Assembly: GCF_030769565.1 (NCBI RefSeq)
Contig: NZ_JAVCAP010000021.1
Coordinates: forward strand, 146,382-210,381
Reading direction: 5' to 3'
Origin: Methylophilus aquaticus
Lineage (GTDB): Bacteria; Pseudomonadota; Gammaproteobacteria; Burkholderiales; Methylophilaceae
Length of the DNA: 64,000 bases
The notes beneath the pieces were generated by a model. That model saw only the letters and a list, made by a program, of their open reading frames with translations, did no database searches and was not told the DNA's origin. How positions within the stretch are numbered: position 1 is the first letter of the stretch; each line of letters begins with the position of its first letter. The position numbers and the translations under genes were made by a program. This document shows positions 9,262 through 17,976 of this stretch, in pieces.

Positions 9262-9576
9262 TTATCTGCTCCCTGTCAACGCGGGTGTTATCATCAGCGT
9301 GGCAGCCCAGGTCAGCCCTGTTGCTAGCAGCCACAGTCCGGCGAGTGTCATGCACTGTCGCCGGACGCGATGCTCTGCAAACGCCCATAACAGCAGTAGC
9401 CACAAGTATACAAATCCCAGCATGGCGGCCAGCATCACGGCATTGGCACGGCTCAGACCAGCCAGATATGCCAGACAGCTGGTCAGCGCAATCCACTGCT
9501 CGGTGGTCCAATAGCAGGCGACACACAACGCCAGGCTGGACAGTATGGTTTTGAATGTTTGGATACGGGCAGACAT
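9262..9576 (-). CDS. Small membrane protein of DUF3649 type, iron-uptake operon
   Basis: The preferred start is ATG 9576 (104 residues). A GTG at 9588 is also in frame but lies against the receptor stop with no ribosome-binding site. There are three hydrophobic helices (about 9-30, 36-63 and 77-95). Position between the TonB-dependent receptor and the PepSY protein, with gaps of 12 and 2 bases, is the standard place of DUF3649 iron-uptake proteins. It is presumably a partner of the PepSY reductase in the inner membrane. Biochemical function is unknown. Confidence 0.6.
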   Translation of the reverse strand: MSARIQTFKTILSSLALCVACYWTTEQWIALTSCLAYLAGLSRANAVMLAAMLGFVYLWLLLLWAFAEHRVRRQCMTLAGLWLLATGLTWAATLMITPALTGSR

Positions 9577-9588
9577 TGGCCTATGCAC

Positions 9589-12045
9589 CTATTTGAACTG
9601 GTAGTTGGCTGTGAATTGCATCAACCGTGGTGCGCCTGGCAAAATGCCGAGGTCATTCGTCGATGATTCGTAATAGGTTTTGTCCGTCAGATTGCGGATA
9701 TTCAATGCCAGTGACCATGGGCCATGCTCGTGGTAGAGGCCGGCATCCAGCACGGTATACGCGGGCAGTTGCACCGCATTGGTGGTTGAGGCATAGCTTT
9801 CTGACATATGGCGTACCCCCAAACCTGCCCGCCATTGATCATTCAGCTTTTTCATGGCCCATACTGTTGCCATCAGTTCGGGGGCATTGGCTGCACGCTT
9901 GCCTTCCAGTGCAGTTGCCGTGACCGCCGGTGTGACTGCCGGTGCGGTGGTGTTGTTGGAGCGCGTGACTCTTGCATCCAGCAAGGTGACGCCGCCTTGC
10001 AGGCTATATCCATCGCCCAGATCCCCCAGTGCGCTGAGTTCAAGTCCGTTAGAAGTGATTTCCCCGACATAGAGTGTCGCCGTGGAATCGCTAGGGTCAC
10101 GGGTGGGCACATTTTCTTTGATCAGTTTGAACAGACTGATCCCCAGTTGCAGTTTTCCCTGATTCAAACTGTATTTGCTGCCAATTTCAAAGTTCGTGGT
10201 GATTTCAGGAGGCGTAATCACGCTGCCAGGGTCAATGACGCCCGTAGCCGCACCTGGCTGATAAGAGCGTGAACTCGACAGATAATAGGAGGATTGTGTG
10301 TCGGGTTGGTAGACCACACCCAATCGCGGGCTGAAAAAGCTGTCTTTACGGCCATAGTCTGCGCCGGCACGGTTGTCAAAATTTCGGTCCAGCCAGTCTT
10401 TGCGTACCCCAAGCAGGGCCACCCATTGCGGGTTGAACCGCATCATATCCTGCAGGTAGAGCGATGTAGTCTGTGTCTGATAGATCCCGTCCCGACGAAT
10501 GCTACTACCCAGCAGCGGCACTTGTCTTAGGACAGGGTCGTAGACCGAAATGTTAAAGGTATTGGCAAGTGTGCCTCCTCTCGATATCGTATCCCGCTCT
10601 TCCCAGCTTAGCTCGGTGCCTACCATCCAGTCGTGGTCAATCCCCAACCAGTGTTGCTTGAGCAGGACCTCAAAGCGGTTAGTCAGATCATGCTGGGTAC
10701 TGAAAAAGTTGCTGCGTGCCAGTCGCACCGTAGGCACCGCGCTGTTTAAAATCAGCCGGTCTATGGTGGTTTGGTTGCGCTCCAGATTTAAATAGCTATA
10801 TCTGGTGGTGTTTCTCAAAGATACTTGATCATTAATCGCCACTTTCAGGTCTGCGTTGAGCGAGTTGTCCTCACTGGAGCCATTGTCACTGCTGCCAGGA
10901 TTTCGACCGCCATAGTAGGTGGATGTCGACACATCGGCGGGTTTGCCGTAAATGCCAGGTATTCCGGCATCAAATACCCGCTTGTCGACTAAATGCTGAG
11001 CATTCAGATCCAGTGTGACCTTTTCTGCCAGCCTGAGTGTTGAGGCAATGGCTATCCCGCGCTTTTTAGACCACACCTCTGATCTGAACGAGTCTGAATC
11101 ATCGATCATGGCATTGACCCGGAACAAGGCGTTGTCGGTGAGGGGCTGGTTGATGTCCAGTGTCAGCCGACTGGCATCATAACTACCATACATGGCCCCC
11201 GCTTTGGCAAACGCGTTGGCAGTGGCTTTTTTGCTGACCAGATTGATCAGGCCGCCTGCGGACCCTCTACCGTACAGCACTCCGGCAGGCCCCTTCACGA
11301 CTTCAAGCTGCTCAAGGCTGAAGGTGTCCCTGAATGTGTTGCGTCCATCGCGCATGCCATCAACATAAGTGTCTGCAATGGCCGAAAAGCCGCGGATAAT
11401 AAATTGCTCGCGTATGCCTTCGCCGGTACTGGTGGTCACGCCTGGGGTGTAGGCCAGCGCGTCTTTGATCGAGAGGGCATTCCTGTCTTCGATTGCTGCG
11501 CCGGAGACCACATCCACGGTTTGCGGCACATCCATGATCGAATGGTCTGAGCGCGTTGCGCTCGACACGGGTAGCTGTGCCCGGTAGCTATGCGGTTCAT
11601 AATGATCGTGTACCAGTACCTCCGGCAGCACCGTGTCGGAGGTTTCTGCTATTGGCGGTGCACCGGCTGCGGCTGACTTCGGCGTTCCCGCTTTCACAAT
11701 GTATCCAGAGGCGGTTTTCAAGACGACAAATCCTGAGGCCTGGGTCAGTTTGTCAAAGCCTGCGGCCAGACTGACACTTCCATACAAAGCGGGTGCTGTT
11801 TTTCCGGCAAGCGCTTCATCGTTCATGACAATCAGTACACCGGCTTGCAGCGCAAACAGTTTGAGTGATTCTGCCAGCTTTCCTTCCGGGATGGCGGCTT
11901 GAACCACACCTGTCTTGGGTGAATCAATGCTATGGTTTGCAGGTGCGGCGTATGCATGTGTGGGTACTGTGGCCCAGAGTAAATGCAGGGAGAGCAATAG
12001 AGGCTTTAACCCGGTTTGCCCACGGTAAAGGGAATAATGTGTCAT
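9589..12045 (-). CDS. TonB-dependent siderophore receptor with STN signalling domain
   Basis: An 818-residue outer-membrane protein. A signal peptide (about 1-33, ending THAYA) is followed by an STN/secretin-type signalling domain (about 55-115), a TonB box (DTVLPEVLV), a plug (about 160-280, with DVPQTVDVV and VLYGRGSAGGLINLV) and a 22-strand barrel. The plug and barrel are of the ferric-siderophore class (FpvA/FoxA/FecA style). The C-terminus ends NYQFK, with one residue after the usual terminal Phe. The STN domain should touch the FecR encoded upstream (12333-13370), so the receptor both imports its siderophore and induces its own operon. The substrate cannot be named from sequence. The 287 bases between fecR and this gene probably hold the ECF-dependent promoter, but no clear consensus was found. 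Confidence 0.9.
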   Translation of the reverse strand: MTHYSLYRGQTGLKPLLLSLHLLWATVPTHAYAAPANHSIDSPKTGVVQAAIPEGKLAESLKLFALQAGVLIVMNDEALAGKTAPALYGSVSLAAGFDKLTQASGFVVLKTASGYIVKAGTPKSAAAGAPPIAETSDTVLPEVLVHDHYEPHSYRAQLPVSSATRSDHSIMDVPQTVDVVSGAAIEDRNALSIKDALAYTPGVTTSTGEGIREQFIIRGFSAIADTYVDGMRDGRNTFRDTFSLEQLEVVKGPAGVLYGRGSAGGLINLVSKKATANAFAKAGAMYGSYDASRLTLDINQPLTDNALFRVNAMIDDSDSFRSEVWSKKRGIAIASTLRLAEKVTLDLNAQHLVDKRVFDAGIPGIYGKPADVSTSTYYGGRNPGSSDNGSSEDNSLNADLKVAINDQVSLRNTTRYSYLNLERNQTTIDRLILNSAVPTVRLARSNFFSTQHDLTNRFEVLLKQHWLGIDHDWMVGTELSWEERDTISRGGTLANTFNISVYDPVLRQVPLLGSSIRRDGIYQTQTTSLYLQDMMRFNPQWVALLGVRKDWLDRNFDNRAGADYGRKDSFFSPRLGVVYQPDTQSSYYLSSSRSYQPGAATGVIDPGSVITPPEITTNFEIGSKYSLNQGKLQLGISLFKLIKENVPTRDPSDSTATLYVGEITSNGLELSALGDLGDGYSLQGGVTLLDARVTRSNNTTAPAVTPAVTATALEGKRAANAPELMATVWAMKKLNDQWRAGLGVRHMSESYASTTNAVQLPAYTVLDAGLYHEHGPWSLALNIRNLTDKTYYESSTNDLGILPGAPRLMQFTANYQFK

Positions 12046-12332
12046 ATATGTCCAGAATAATGTGCGTCAAAAAGTGAATGGCAGGCATCGCAACCATTCT
12101 CCTGAGTGATGGACAGGATCTGATATTGGCTACATTAACCGGACGTGAGCAAGTCGTTGGCTAATCAAATTTAAAGTCATCATTTACCATGACGAATGAA
12201 ATTCGCTATATGGAACCTGCACCGCAAATTTTTTTGAGTGAAACTGCGGGGGAGTTTGTGAGTTGTCGCTGGGCATGCTGTTAACCCGACCTCTGGGCTG
12301 TTGTAAAAATAGGCCAGACTCGCCCATCTGTT

Positions 12333-13370
12333 TTAATGTTGGATATTCACCGTGACGAAGAATCGCGAGTATTGACTCACAGTCAGTGAGGTAAAGTTCT
12401 CACAAAGCAAGTCCAGTGCGCGGTCGGTATCATCCAGCGGCAAGACCGCAGTGACCAGAATCTGTTTCATCGCTTTGGCGTCATACAGGATCACCCCCGG
12501 TCTATGCTGTTGCAGCGTCTCCAGCACTTCGGATAACGGGGTGTTTTGTACCACCAGCCGGTGTTGCTTGAAGGCCGATTCTGTCATCCCGGCATGGATG
12601 TCAGGCAGATTGGAGAGCTTGTCAGCGCTGAAGCGAACCATTTGTCCTGCACTGACCACCTGCGGCGCAGCCAAGGTTTTTAAGGTTGGCCAGCCCGGGG
12701 TCACCTGGGTACGTGACTCCAGCATGGTTAACAGCGTGTCATCAGGTGTCACCCGTACAATAAATCGTGTGCCCAGTGCCTGAATCTGTCCCTGTCTGGT
12801 GTGAATCACAAACGGACGCTGTTTGTCTTTGGCAACATCCAGATAGACTTCCCCGGCAAGGAGTTCGATTTCACGTTGACTGGCGGTGAAATGCACATTG
12901 AGTGCTGTGCTTGGGTTGAGTCTGATCTGAGAGCCATCCTTGAGTTGCTGATTGTCATAAACACCTGCCGTCGTGCGCACATCGGCAAACAGCACGGCCA
13001 ATGGAGCCGTTTGCATGAGCCCCCAGGCCGGTAGCAGCATCAGCAGCCATAGCATGAGTGGCTTGCGGATTTTTGCCAGGCTGCGGCTTTGTTGGTGCAG
13101 GTGTAAATATTGACGCAAGGTGTTTGCGACGATGGCTGGTTGCTGTCCTGCCTGGGCAGGCTCCGCTGAGGAGGGCGCGCTTGCACTGACCCGTTCCGCT
13201 AGGTTGATGAAGCGCTCCAGTCTGGCAGTGGCTTCTGCCTGTTGCGTGTTCTCCAGTGTTAATTGCGCCAATGCAGCTCTGGCTTGTGCACGCTCGTCAG
13301 GATCGTCAGCCGTGAGTTTGACGATCCATTCAGCTGCTTGAACATGCAGAGCGGTGTGTTTGTTTTTCAT
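12333..13370 (-). CDS. FecR-type anti-sigma/sigma regulator (system 1)
   Basis: A 345-residue protein. The N-terminal cytoplasmic DUF4880-like domain (AAEWIVKLTADDP...) holds the sigma factor. One transmembrane helix (about 103-125) leads to the periplasmic FecR domain with DGSQIRLNPSTAL, ELLAGEVYLDV and ALGTRFIVR, and a C-terminal STN-like part that meets the receptor. The start ATG overlaps the sigma-factor stop (ATGA), so the pair is translationally coupled. It passes the receptor-occupied signal from the periplasm to the ECF sigma factor. The family resemblance is clear along the whole length. Confidence 0.9.
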   Translation of the reverse strand: MKNKHTALHVQAAEWIVKLTADDPDERAQARAALAQLTLENTQQAEATARLERFINLAERVSASAPSSAEPAQAGQQPAIVANTLRQYLHLHQQSRSLAKIRKPLMLWLLMLLPAWGLMQTAPLAVLFADVRTTAGVYDNQQLKDGSQIRLNPSTALNVHFTASQREIELLAGEVYLDVAKDKQRPFVIHTRQGQIQALGTRFIVRVTPDDTLLTMLESRTQVTPGWPTLKTLAAPQVVSAGQMVRFSADKLSNLPDIHAGMTESAFKQHRLVVQNTPLSEVLETLQQHRPGVILYDAKAMKQILVTAVLPLDDTDRALDLLCENFTSLTVSQYSRFFVTVNIQH

Positions 13371-13885
13371 GGCTTTGAGACACCGATGCTGTCAGCTTTG
13401 AGCAATATCTGCGTCAGGTATTTCTGAACCATTTTGGTTGAAACGCCCAAGGCATGTGCAATTTCAACCTGCGATTGGCCTTCAATATAATGCGCAATAA
13501 ACGCGTGGCTTGCTTTTGCCGAGACTGACTCCAGCACGCTGGACAAGGCTTCAATTGTTTCAATCACCATCAGCAATGCCTCCGCCGAGGGGGCAGGTGT
13601 CTCATGTGCCAACTGATAGGCCAGCTCGTTCAAATACAGGGATTCGATTTTCTGGTGTCTGTACTCATCGACCAGAATGCGTTTGGCGGTGGTTTTTAGC
13701 CAGGCACGCGGCGAGGCAATCTGACTGGTAACCACTGAGCCGCCCAGCAGCTTTATAAACGTGTTCTGCGCAGTGTCTGCGGCATGATGGCTGCATCCGA
13801 GGGTTCTGTGTAACCATGCCAATAACCAGCCATGATGCTCGATATACAGGCGTTCAATATGTTGATGTTTGGATAATGGCAGCAT
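13367..13885 (-). CDS. FecI-family ECF sigma factor (system 1)
   Basis: The start is set at ATG 13885 (172 residues). An upstream in-frame ATG at 13936 falls inside the Fur box and gives an atypical hydrophobic extension. Region 2 (HHGWLLAWLHRTLGC..AADTAQNTF, then RAWLKTTAKRILVDEYRHQ) and region 4 (HYIEGQSQVEIAHALGVS) are typical of FecI/PvdS-type factors. It should direct RNA polymerase to the receptor operon downstream when released by the partner FecR. The Fur box ahead of it makes its synthesis iron-repressed. No good Shine-Dalgarno is seen. Confidence 0.9.
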   Translation of the reverse strand: MLPLSKHQHIERLYIEHHGWLLAWLHRTLGCSHHAADTAQNTFIKLLGGSVVTSQIASPRAWLKTTAKRILVDEYRHQKIESLYLNELAYQLAHETPAPSAEALLMVIETIEALSSVLESVSAKASHAFIAHYIEGQSQVEIAHALGVSTKMVQKYLTQILLKADSIGVSKP

Positions 13886-13915
13886 TGCGTTCAAATTTGG
13901 CTGTATGCACAAAAT

Positions 13916-13934
13916 GCAAATGAGAACCATTATC
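13916..13934 (-). promoter_or_regulatory. Fur box before sigma/anti-sigma pair 1
   Basis: On the minus strand GATAATGGTTCTCATTTGC matches the 19-base Fur consensus at 14 positions. It lies about 30 bases ahead of the ECF sigma start. Ferric uptake regulator binding here would shut the locus in iron-rich cells. Confidence 0.75.
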
Positions 13935-14138
13935 ATATCATGATTTTCAGAGATGGATGACGTTAAAACAAAGTCATCGACCTTTTATAGAGAAGGGTGT
14001 AATCGGATTGCATTGTTGTGAAGAAGGGGCTGGTCGAGACGCAATCGTTGTCTCTATAAGGCGGTCAACGCGCTGTCTTTGGCACAAGCCGTTGACGCCT
14101 GATTCAACACCAAATCAAACAACAAGCACAGGCTGAGA

Positions 14139-15842
14139 TCAAACATGATGTTTCTCAAAACGCTGTAATACATGGCTGGTCATGCCTTTGGCCAGTTCTT
14201 CTTCCCCAAAAAACACCGTACTGCCATACTCTTTTTGCAGGCGCTGGTATTCGTCTTCATGGTGGGTACGTATCACCACTTCAATATCGGGTTGCAGCTG
14301 TTTGGCAATGTCGACAATCTTGCGGATATCCATGGAGTCGGGGGTGGCAATAATCAGCATGGACGCGTTGGCAATGTGCGCCTGTATCAACACCATGGGG
14401 TCAGCGGCATTGCCTGATACCGCTGGTTGCCCGGTTTTACGCAGTTTTTCGACCAGCTCACGGTTTTGTTCCGCCACAACGAACGGAATGCCATGCGCCT
14501 GTAGCGATTGCGCGATGCGCTTGCCGACGCGGCCATACCCGACCAGTACGATCTGCCCCTCGAGAAACTTGCGCTCTGTTGTCATCGGTAGTTCACCATA
14601 GGGGTCCATGCGCAAGGAGAGTCTACGAGCAAGGTCAGACTTGTTGACGACCCAGGTGGTCAAAGGTTTGATGGATGCAAACACCAGCGGGTTGAGCGCA
14701 ATTGAAATCAATGCACCTGCCAATACCAGGCTCATGCCGTCTTGCGACATCAGCCCCAGCGATACGCCGAGTCCGGCCAGAATAAAAGAGAATTCGCCAA
14801 TTTGTCCAAGGCTGGCAGCCACAGTGAGCGCGGTATTCAACGGATAGCGTAGCGCAAGTACAATCAATACGGCAGCCAGCGATTTACCGAGAATAATGAT
14901 GGCAACCACTGCGAGTACCTGCTCGGGTTGCTTGATCAGTATCGATGGGTCAAACAACATACCCACTGCGACAAAAAACAACACGGCAAACGCATCACGA
15001 AAGGGCAGGGAATCCTCCGCAGCACGATGGCTGAACTCGGATTCACGCATGATCATCCCTGCGAAGAATGCACCCAATGCAAATGACACATGAAACAGGG
15101 CTGAGGCAAAGAAGGCGACGCCGATGGCCACCGAAATTACGGTCAGCGTAAACAGTTCGCGTGAACCGGTGCCCGCCACATACCATAGCAGCCAGGGCAA
15201 TACACGTTTCCCAACCACAAGCATGATGGCCACAAAACCGGTAATCTCCACAAAAGTGATTGCCAGCGTTTGCCAGAGTGGCGTGGCTTCAGCAGCTGCC
15301 TCCAATGCATGCCCTCCCAGTAACCCTGCCAGCGCTGGCATCAGCACCAGAACCAGCACCGTCACCATGTCTTCTACCACCAGCCAGCCCACGGCAATTT
15401 TGCCGTTCATGCTTTCCAGAATGCGGCGCGACTCTAGCGCCTTGAGCAAGACCACAGTACTTGCACAAGACAGCGATAGGCCAAATACCAGCCCATGCCC
15501 GGCACTCCAGCCCCAGAAATGCGCCACCAGCATGCCAAGCAGGGTGGCAAGTGTCATTTGTACCAGTGCGCCGGGGAGGGCGATGCGCTTGACTGACATT
15601 AAGTCCTGCACAGAAAAATGCAGGCCGACGCCAAACATCAGCAACATCACACCGATTTCTGACAGTTGCGAGGCAATTTCAATGTCTGCGACGAAGCCCG
15701 GCGTGGCAGGCCCGATCAAGACGCCAGCAAACAGGTAGCCAATCAGGGCAGGAAATTTGAGTTTTTCTGCAATCAGTCCAAAGATCAATGCCAGTGCAAA
15801 CGCAACGGCAATCGTGGTAATCAGGCTCAGGTTATGGTCCAT
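14139..15842 (-). CDS. CPA2-family K+/H+ antiporter with RCK domain (KefB/YbaL-like)
   Basis: About 567 residues. Some 12 transmembrane segments of the Na+/H+ exchanger fold (about 1-400; e.g. FPALIGYLFAGVLIGP and LLMFGVGLHFS) are followed by a cytosolic RCK/TrkA-N nucleotide-binding domain from about 417. That domain has the Rossmann signature VGYGRVGKR and a VSGNAADP loop. The architecture and order match E. coli YbaL and KefB/KefC, which move K+ out in exchange for protons under nucleotide or glutathione control. A GTG directly before the ATG is an alternative start. No KefF/KefG accessory gene is adjacent, which favours a YbaL-like protein. It is a single gene, unrelated to the flanking operons. 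Confidence 0.88.
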   Translation of the reverse strand: MDHNLSLITTIAVAFALALIFGLIAEKLKFPALIGYLFAGVLIGPATPGFVADIEIASQLSEIGVMLLMFGVGLHFSVQDLMSVKRIALPGALVQMTLATLLGMLVAHFWGWSAGHGLVFGLSLSCASTVVLLKALESRRILESMNGKIAVGWLVVEDMVTVLVLVLMPALAGLLGGHALEAAAEATPLWQTLAITFVEITGFVAIMLVVGKRVLPWLLWYVAGTGSRELFTLTVISVAIGVAFFASALFHVSFALGAFFAGMIMRESEFSHRAAEDSLPFRDAFAVLFFVAVGMLFDPSILIKQPEQVLAVVAIIILGKSLAAVLIVLALRYPLNTALTVAASLGQIGEFSFILAGLGVSLGLMSQDGMSLVLAGALISIALNPLVFASIKPLTTWVVNKSDLARRLSLRMDPYGELPMTTERKFLEGQIVLVGYGRVGKRIAQSLQAHGIPFVVAEQNRELVEKLRKTGQPAVSGNAADPMVLIQAHIANASMLIIATPDSMDIRKIVDIAKQLQPDIEVVIRTHHEDEYQRLQKEYGSTVFFGEEELAKGMTSHVLQRFEKHHV

Positions 15843-16050
15843 CACAATGGTTTCTTTAAGTGTTTTATGTGCGCCATAGCGCGTTAAGTTGCTGGCAGTG
15901 CAGCCTGGGTTGACTGACCTTGTTCAGGCCAAAAAGTTGACAGTTTTATTGGGGTCAATGTATTTGACTGTATCTTGCCGCAAGTGCAGGGGGGACGTCA
16001 ATCATTCAGCGCTGGCTTTGTGTCAGGCAAGTGTACTTTGCCAGTGAGGT

Positions 16051-16653
16051 TCAGAAGGGCATGGAAAGGCGTTGCAAGCCATACTCACACAGTTGTTCTG
16101 CCCGTTGCCAGCGCTCTGATGTAGTCAGGTCGCCAAAATAAACCACACTGAACACCCCTTCAATCATAGACAGGCAGTAAAGATTGACGAGCGTCGAATC
16201 AGCTTCTGCTGGCAATTCACCTTGACACATGGCCTGTTGGAGCAGCTGGTCAATGTGGGCAATCCGCTTTTTCTCCCAGGCAAAGCGTAACTGCAGCAGT
16301 TCGGGAGAATCATCAATCCCGACATACAGGAAAAACAATACGCGTTGAATGGAACTGGGTTCAATATAGCTGCGTATTTCAAACAAACAGTATTGTTTGA
16401 GGGTGGCTAATGCTGTCAAGCCAGGTTGGCTCTGAAAAGGTGAGACTTGTTGTATCACGCGCTCTACCATGGCCATGGCCACTTCGAGTTTGCCTTTGTA
16501 ATGCCCATATACGGCGCCGCGCGAGAGTTGCGCGGCTTCGGCGATATCGGCCATGGTCGCCAGCGTAAAGCCTTTGCGATAAAACACATGCTCGGCCGCA
16601 TCCAGAATCTGGTCACGGGTTTTTTGCGCGTCTTCTTTGGTTTTTCTGGCCAT
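16051..16653 (-). CDS. TetR-family repressor of the adjacent efflux operon
   Basis: About 200 residues from ATG 16653 (MARKTKEDAQKTRD), the usual beginning of AcrR/TtgR-type repressors; an in-frame ATG at 16671 is possible. The N-terminal helix-turn-helix reads FTLATMADIAEAAQLSRGAVYGHYKG. The C-terminal part is a TetR ligand-binding domain of AcrR type. It is divergent from the efflux operon and the shared 126-base gap holds a palindromic operator (16702-16729) that overlaps the pump promoter. It therefore very likely represses the pump and itself, and lets go on binding pump substrates. Confidence 0.9.
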   Translation of the reverse strand: MARKTKEDAQKTRDQILDAAEHVFYRKGFTLATMADIAEAAQLSRGAVYGHYKGKLEVAMAMVERVIQQVSPFQSQPGLTALATLKQYCLFEIRSYIEPSSIQRVLFFLYVGIDDSPELLQLRFAWEKKRIAHIDQLLQQAMCQGELPAEADSTLVNLYCLSMIEGVFSVVYFGDLTTSERWQRAEQLCEYGLQRLSMPF

Positions 16654-16701
16654 GATTTCTAGGAGGATCATCCATCAAACAAGGCGCCTATGATACCAAA
16701 A

Positions 16702-16749
16702 AATAATTAATCAGTCATGATTGATTATTTATAAAAGTACCGATAGAAT
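16702..16749 (+). promoter_or_regulatory. TetR operator overlapping efflux promoter
   Basis: AATAATTAATCA (16702-16713) and TGATTGATTATT (16718-16729) form a 28-base palindrome with one mismatched pair. A sigma-70 promoter overlaps it: -35 TTGATT (16721-16726), a 17-base spacer and -10 TAGAAT (16744-16749), about 30 bases before the membrane-fusion gene. Repressor on the palindrome would cover the -35 box. Confidence 0.75.
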
Positions 16750-16779
16750 ATTGACATCCATATAGTGAAGGGCTGGTGC

Positions 16780-17943
16780 ATGTCCCGTATTTTTCAAACG
16801 ACGCTCGCGCTTTCGGCGCTGTTGATCTTGCAATTGTCTGCGTGTAGCAAGCCGCAAGAGGCCACTCAGGCCGCCGGTGCGGCGCCTGTGGTCGAAGTGG
16901 TCAAGGTGGAGGTGGCGGATATCCCGGATGAAGTTGAGCTCCCTGGCCGGGTCGAGGCCTACCGTATTGCCGAGGTGCGCGCCCGCGTTTCTGGGATTGT
17001 GGCCAAGCGGCTGTATCAGGAAGGGCAGGTGGTCAAAGCGGGCACGCCGTTATTCCAGATTAACCCTGAGCAACTGCAAGCCAGCAAGCTTGAAGCCGAG
17101 GCTGAGTTGGCGCGAACAGAGGCGAATCTGGTCAATGCCAATGACAAGTTGCAGCGTTACCAGGCGTTGATCAGTGACCAGTCCGTGAGTCAGCGTGACT
17201 ATCACGCCGCGCAGGCCGAGGCGCAACTGGCAAAAGCCGAGGTGGCGTCTGCGCATGCCAAGCTTAATCGCGCCCGGCTGGATTTAGGCTATGCCAATGT
17301 CACCGCGCCGATTGAAGGTGTGGCGCGTCGTGCGCTGGTGACTGAGGGCGCGCTGGTAGGCAAAGACCAACCCACACACCTCACCACCGTCGAGCAGGTG
17401 AGTACGGTGTATGTCAATTTTTCCCAGTCGTCTTCTGAAGTGTTTGCCTTGCGCAAAGCGTTGCGCGATGGACAGCTCAAAGGCAATGACGGCGATTTCA
17501 AAATTAAACTGTTATTACCGGACGGTTCCCTGTACCCCCAAGCGGGAAAGCTTTCATTCTCTGATGTATCCGTCAACCAAACGACAGACGCTGTGGTCAT
17601 GCGTGCCATTTTTGAAAACCCGCAGCAGGTCTTGATGCCGGGCGCCTATGTCAGAATCAAGATCCGTCAGGCGACCAACCCGAATGCGATTCTGATCCCG
17701 CGTGATGCGCTGATACGGGACCAGTTTTCGACACGCGTCTGGGTGGTGAATGCGAAAAATGAACTGGAATCCCGCGAGGTGCAAACTGGTCGCGTCATTG
17801 GCAGGCAATGGGTCATCGAGCAAGGCCTGCAAGCCGGTGAGCAGGTGGTGGTCACCAACGTGGCGGCCCAAACGGCGGGTAGCAAAGTGACGCCAAAGCT
17901 GATCAGTGCCCAAGACAATATCACTAAAGCCGTGGCCCCTTAA
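16780..17943 (+). CDS. RND efflux periplasmic adaptor (AcrA/MexA family)
   Basis: The start is set at ATG 16780, 8 bases after GAAGGG, giving 387 residues; a GTG at 16765 is also in frame. It is a lipoprotein: the signal ends LSAC, so the mature cysteine is lipidated. It then shows the barrel-sandwich (VRARVSGIVAKRLYQEGQ), the alpha-hairpin (about 100-165) and the beta-barrel and membrane-proximal domains with GALVGKDQPTHLTTVEQ and PGAYVRIKI. It bridges the inner-membrane pump encoded 33 bases downstream and the outer-membrane channel encoded third. It is the first gene of the operon, controlled by the divergent TetR repressor. Confidence 0.93.
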   Translation: MSRIFQTTLALSALLILQLSACSKPQEATQAAGAAPVVEVVKVEVADIPDEVELPGRVEAYRIAEVRARVSGIVAKRLYQEGQVVKAGTPLFQINPEQLQASKLEAEAELARTEANLVNANDKLQRYQALISDQSVSQRDYHAAQAEAQLAKAEVASAHAKLNRARLDLGYANVTAPIEGVARRALVTEGALVGKDQPTHLTTVEQVSTVYVNFSQSSSEVFALRKALRDGQLKGNDGDFKIKLLLPDGSLYPQAGKLSFSDVSVNQTTDAVVMRAIFENPQQVLMPGAYVRIKIRQATNPNAILIPRDALIRDQFSTRVWVVNAKNELESREVQTGRVIGRQWVIEQGLQAGEQVVVTNVAAQTAGSKVTPKLISAQDNITKAVAP

Positions 17944-17976
17944 CCGGGCAGCGCGCAGAAATATAGGAACCAGGCC

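Noticed and set aside
9018..9554. 178-codon plus-strand frame opposite PepSY and DUF3649 genes
   Set aside because: Covers two coupled genes in antisense; no recognisable features.
13885..13936. Longer start of the system 1 sigma factor
   Set aside because: The extra 17 codons overlap the Fur box and encode a hydrophobic stretch absent from the family.
15124..15738. 204-codon plus-strand frame opposite the antiporter gene
   Set aside because: Serine/threonine-rich shadow of membrane-helix codons; no start signal and full overlap with the antiporter.
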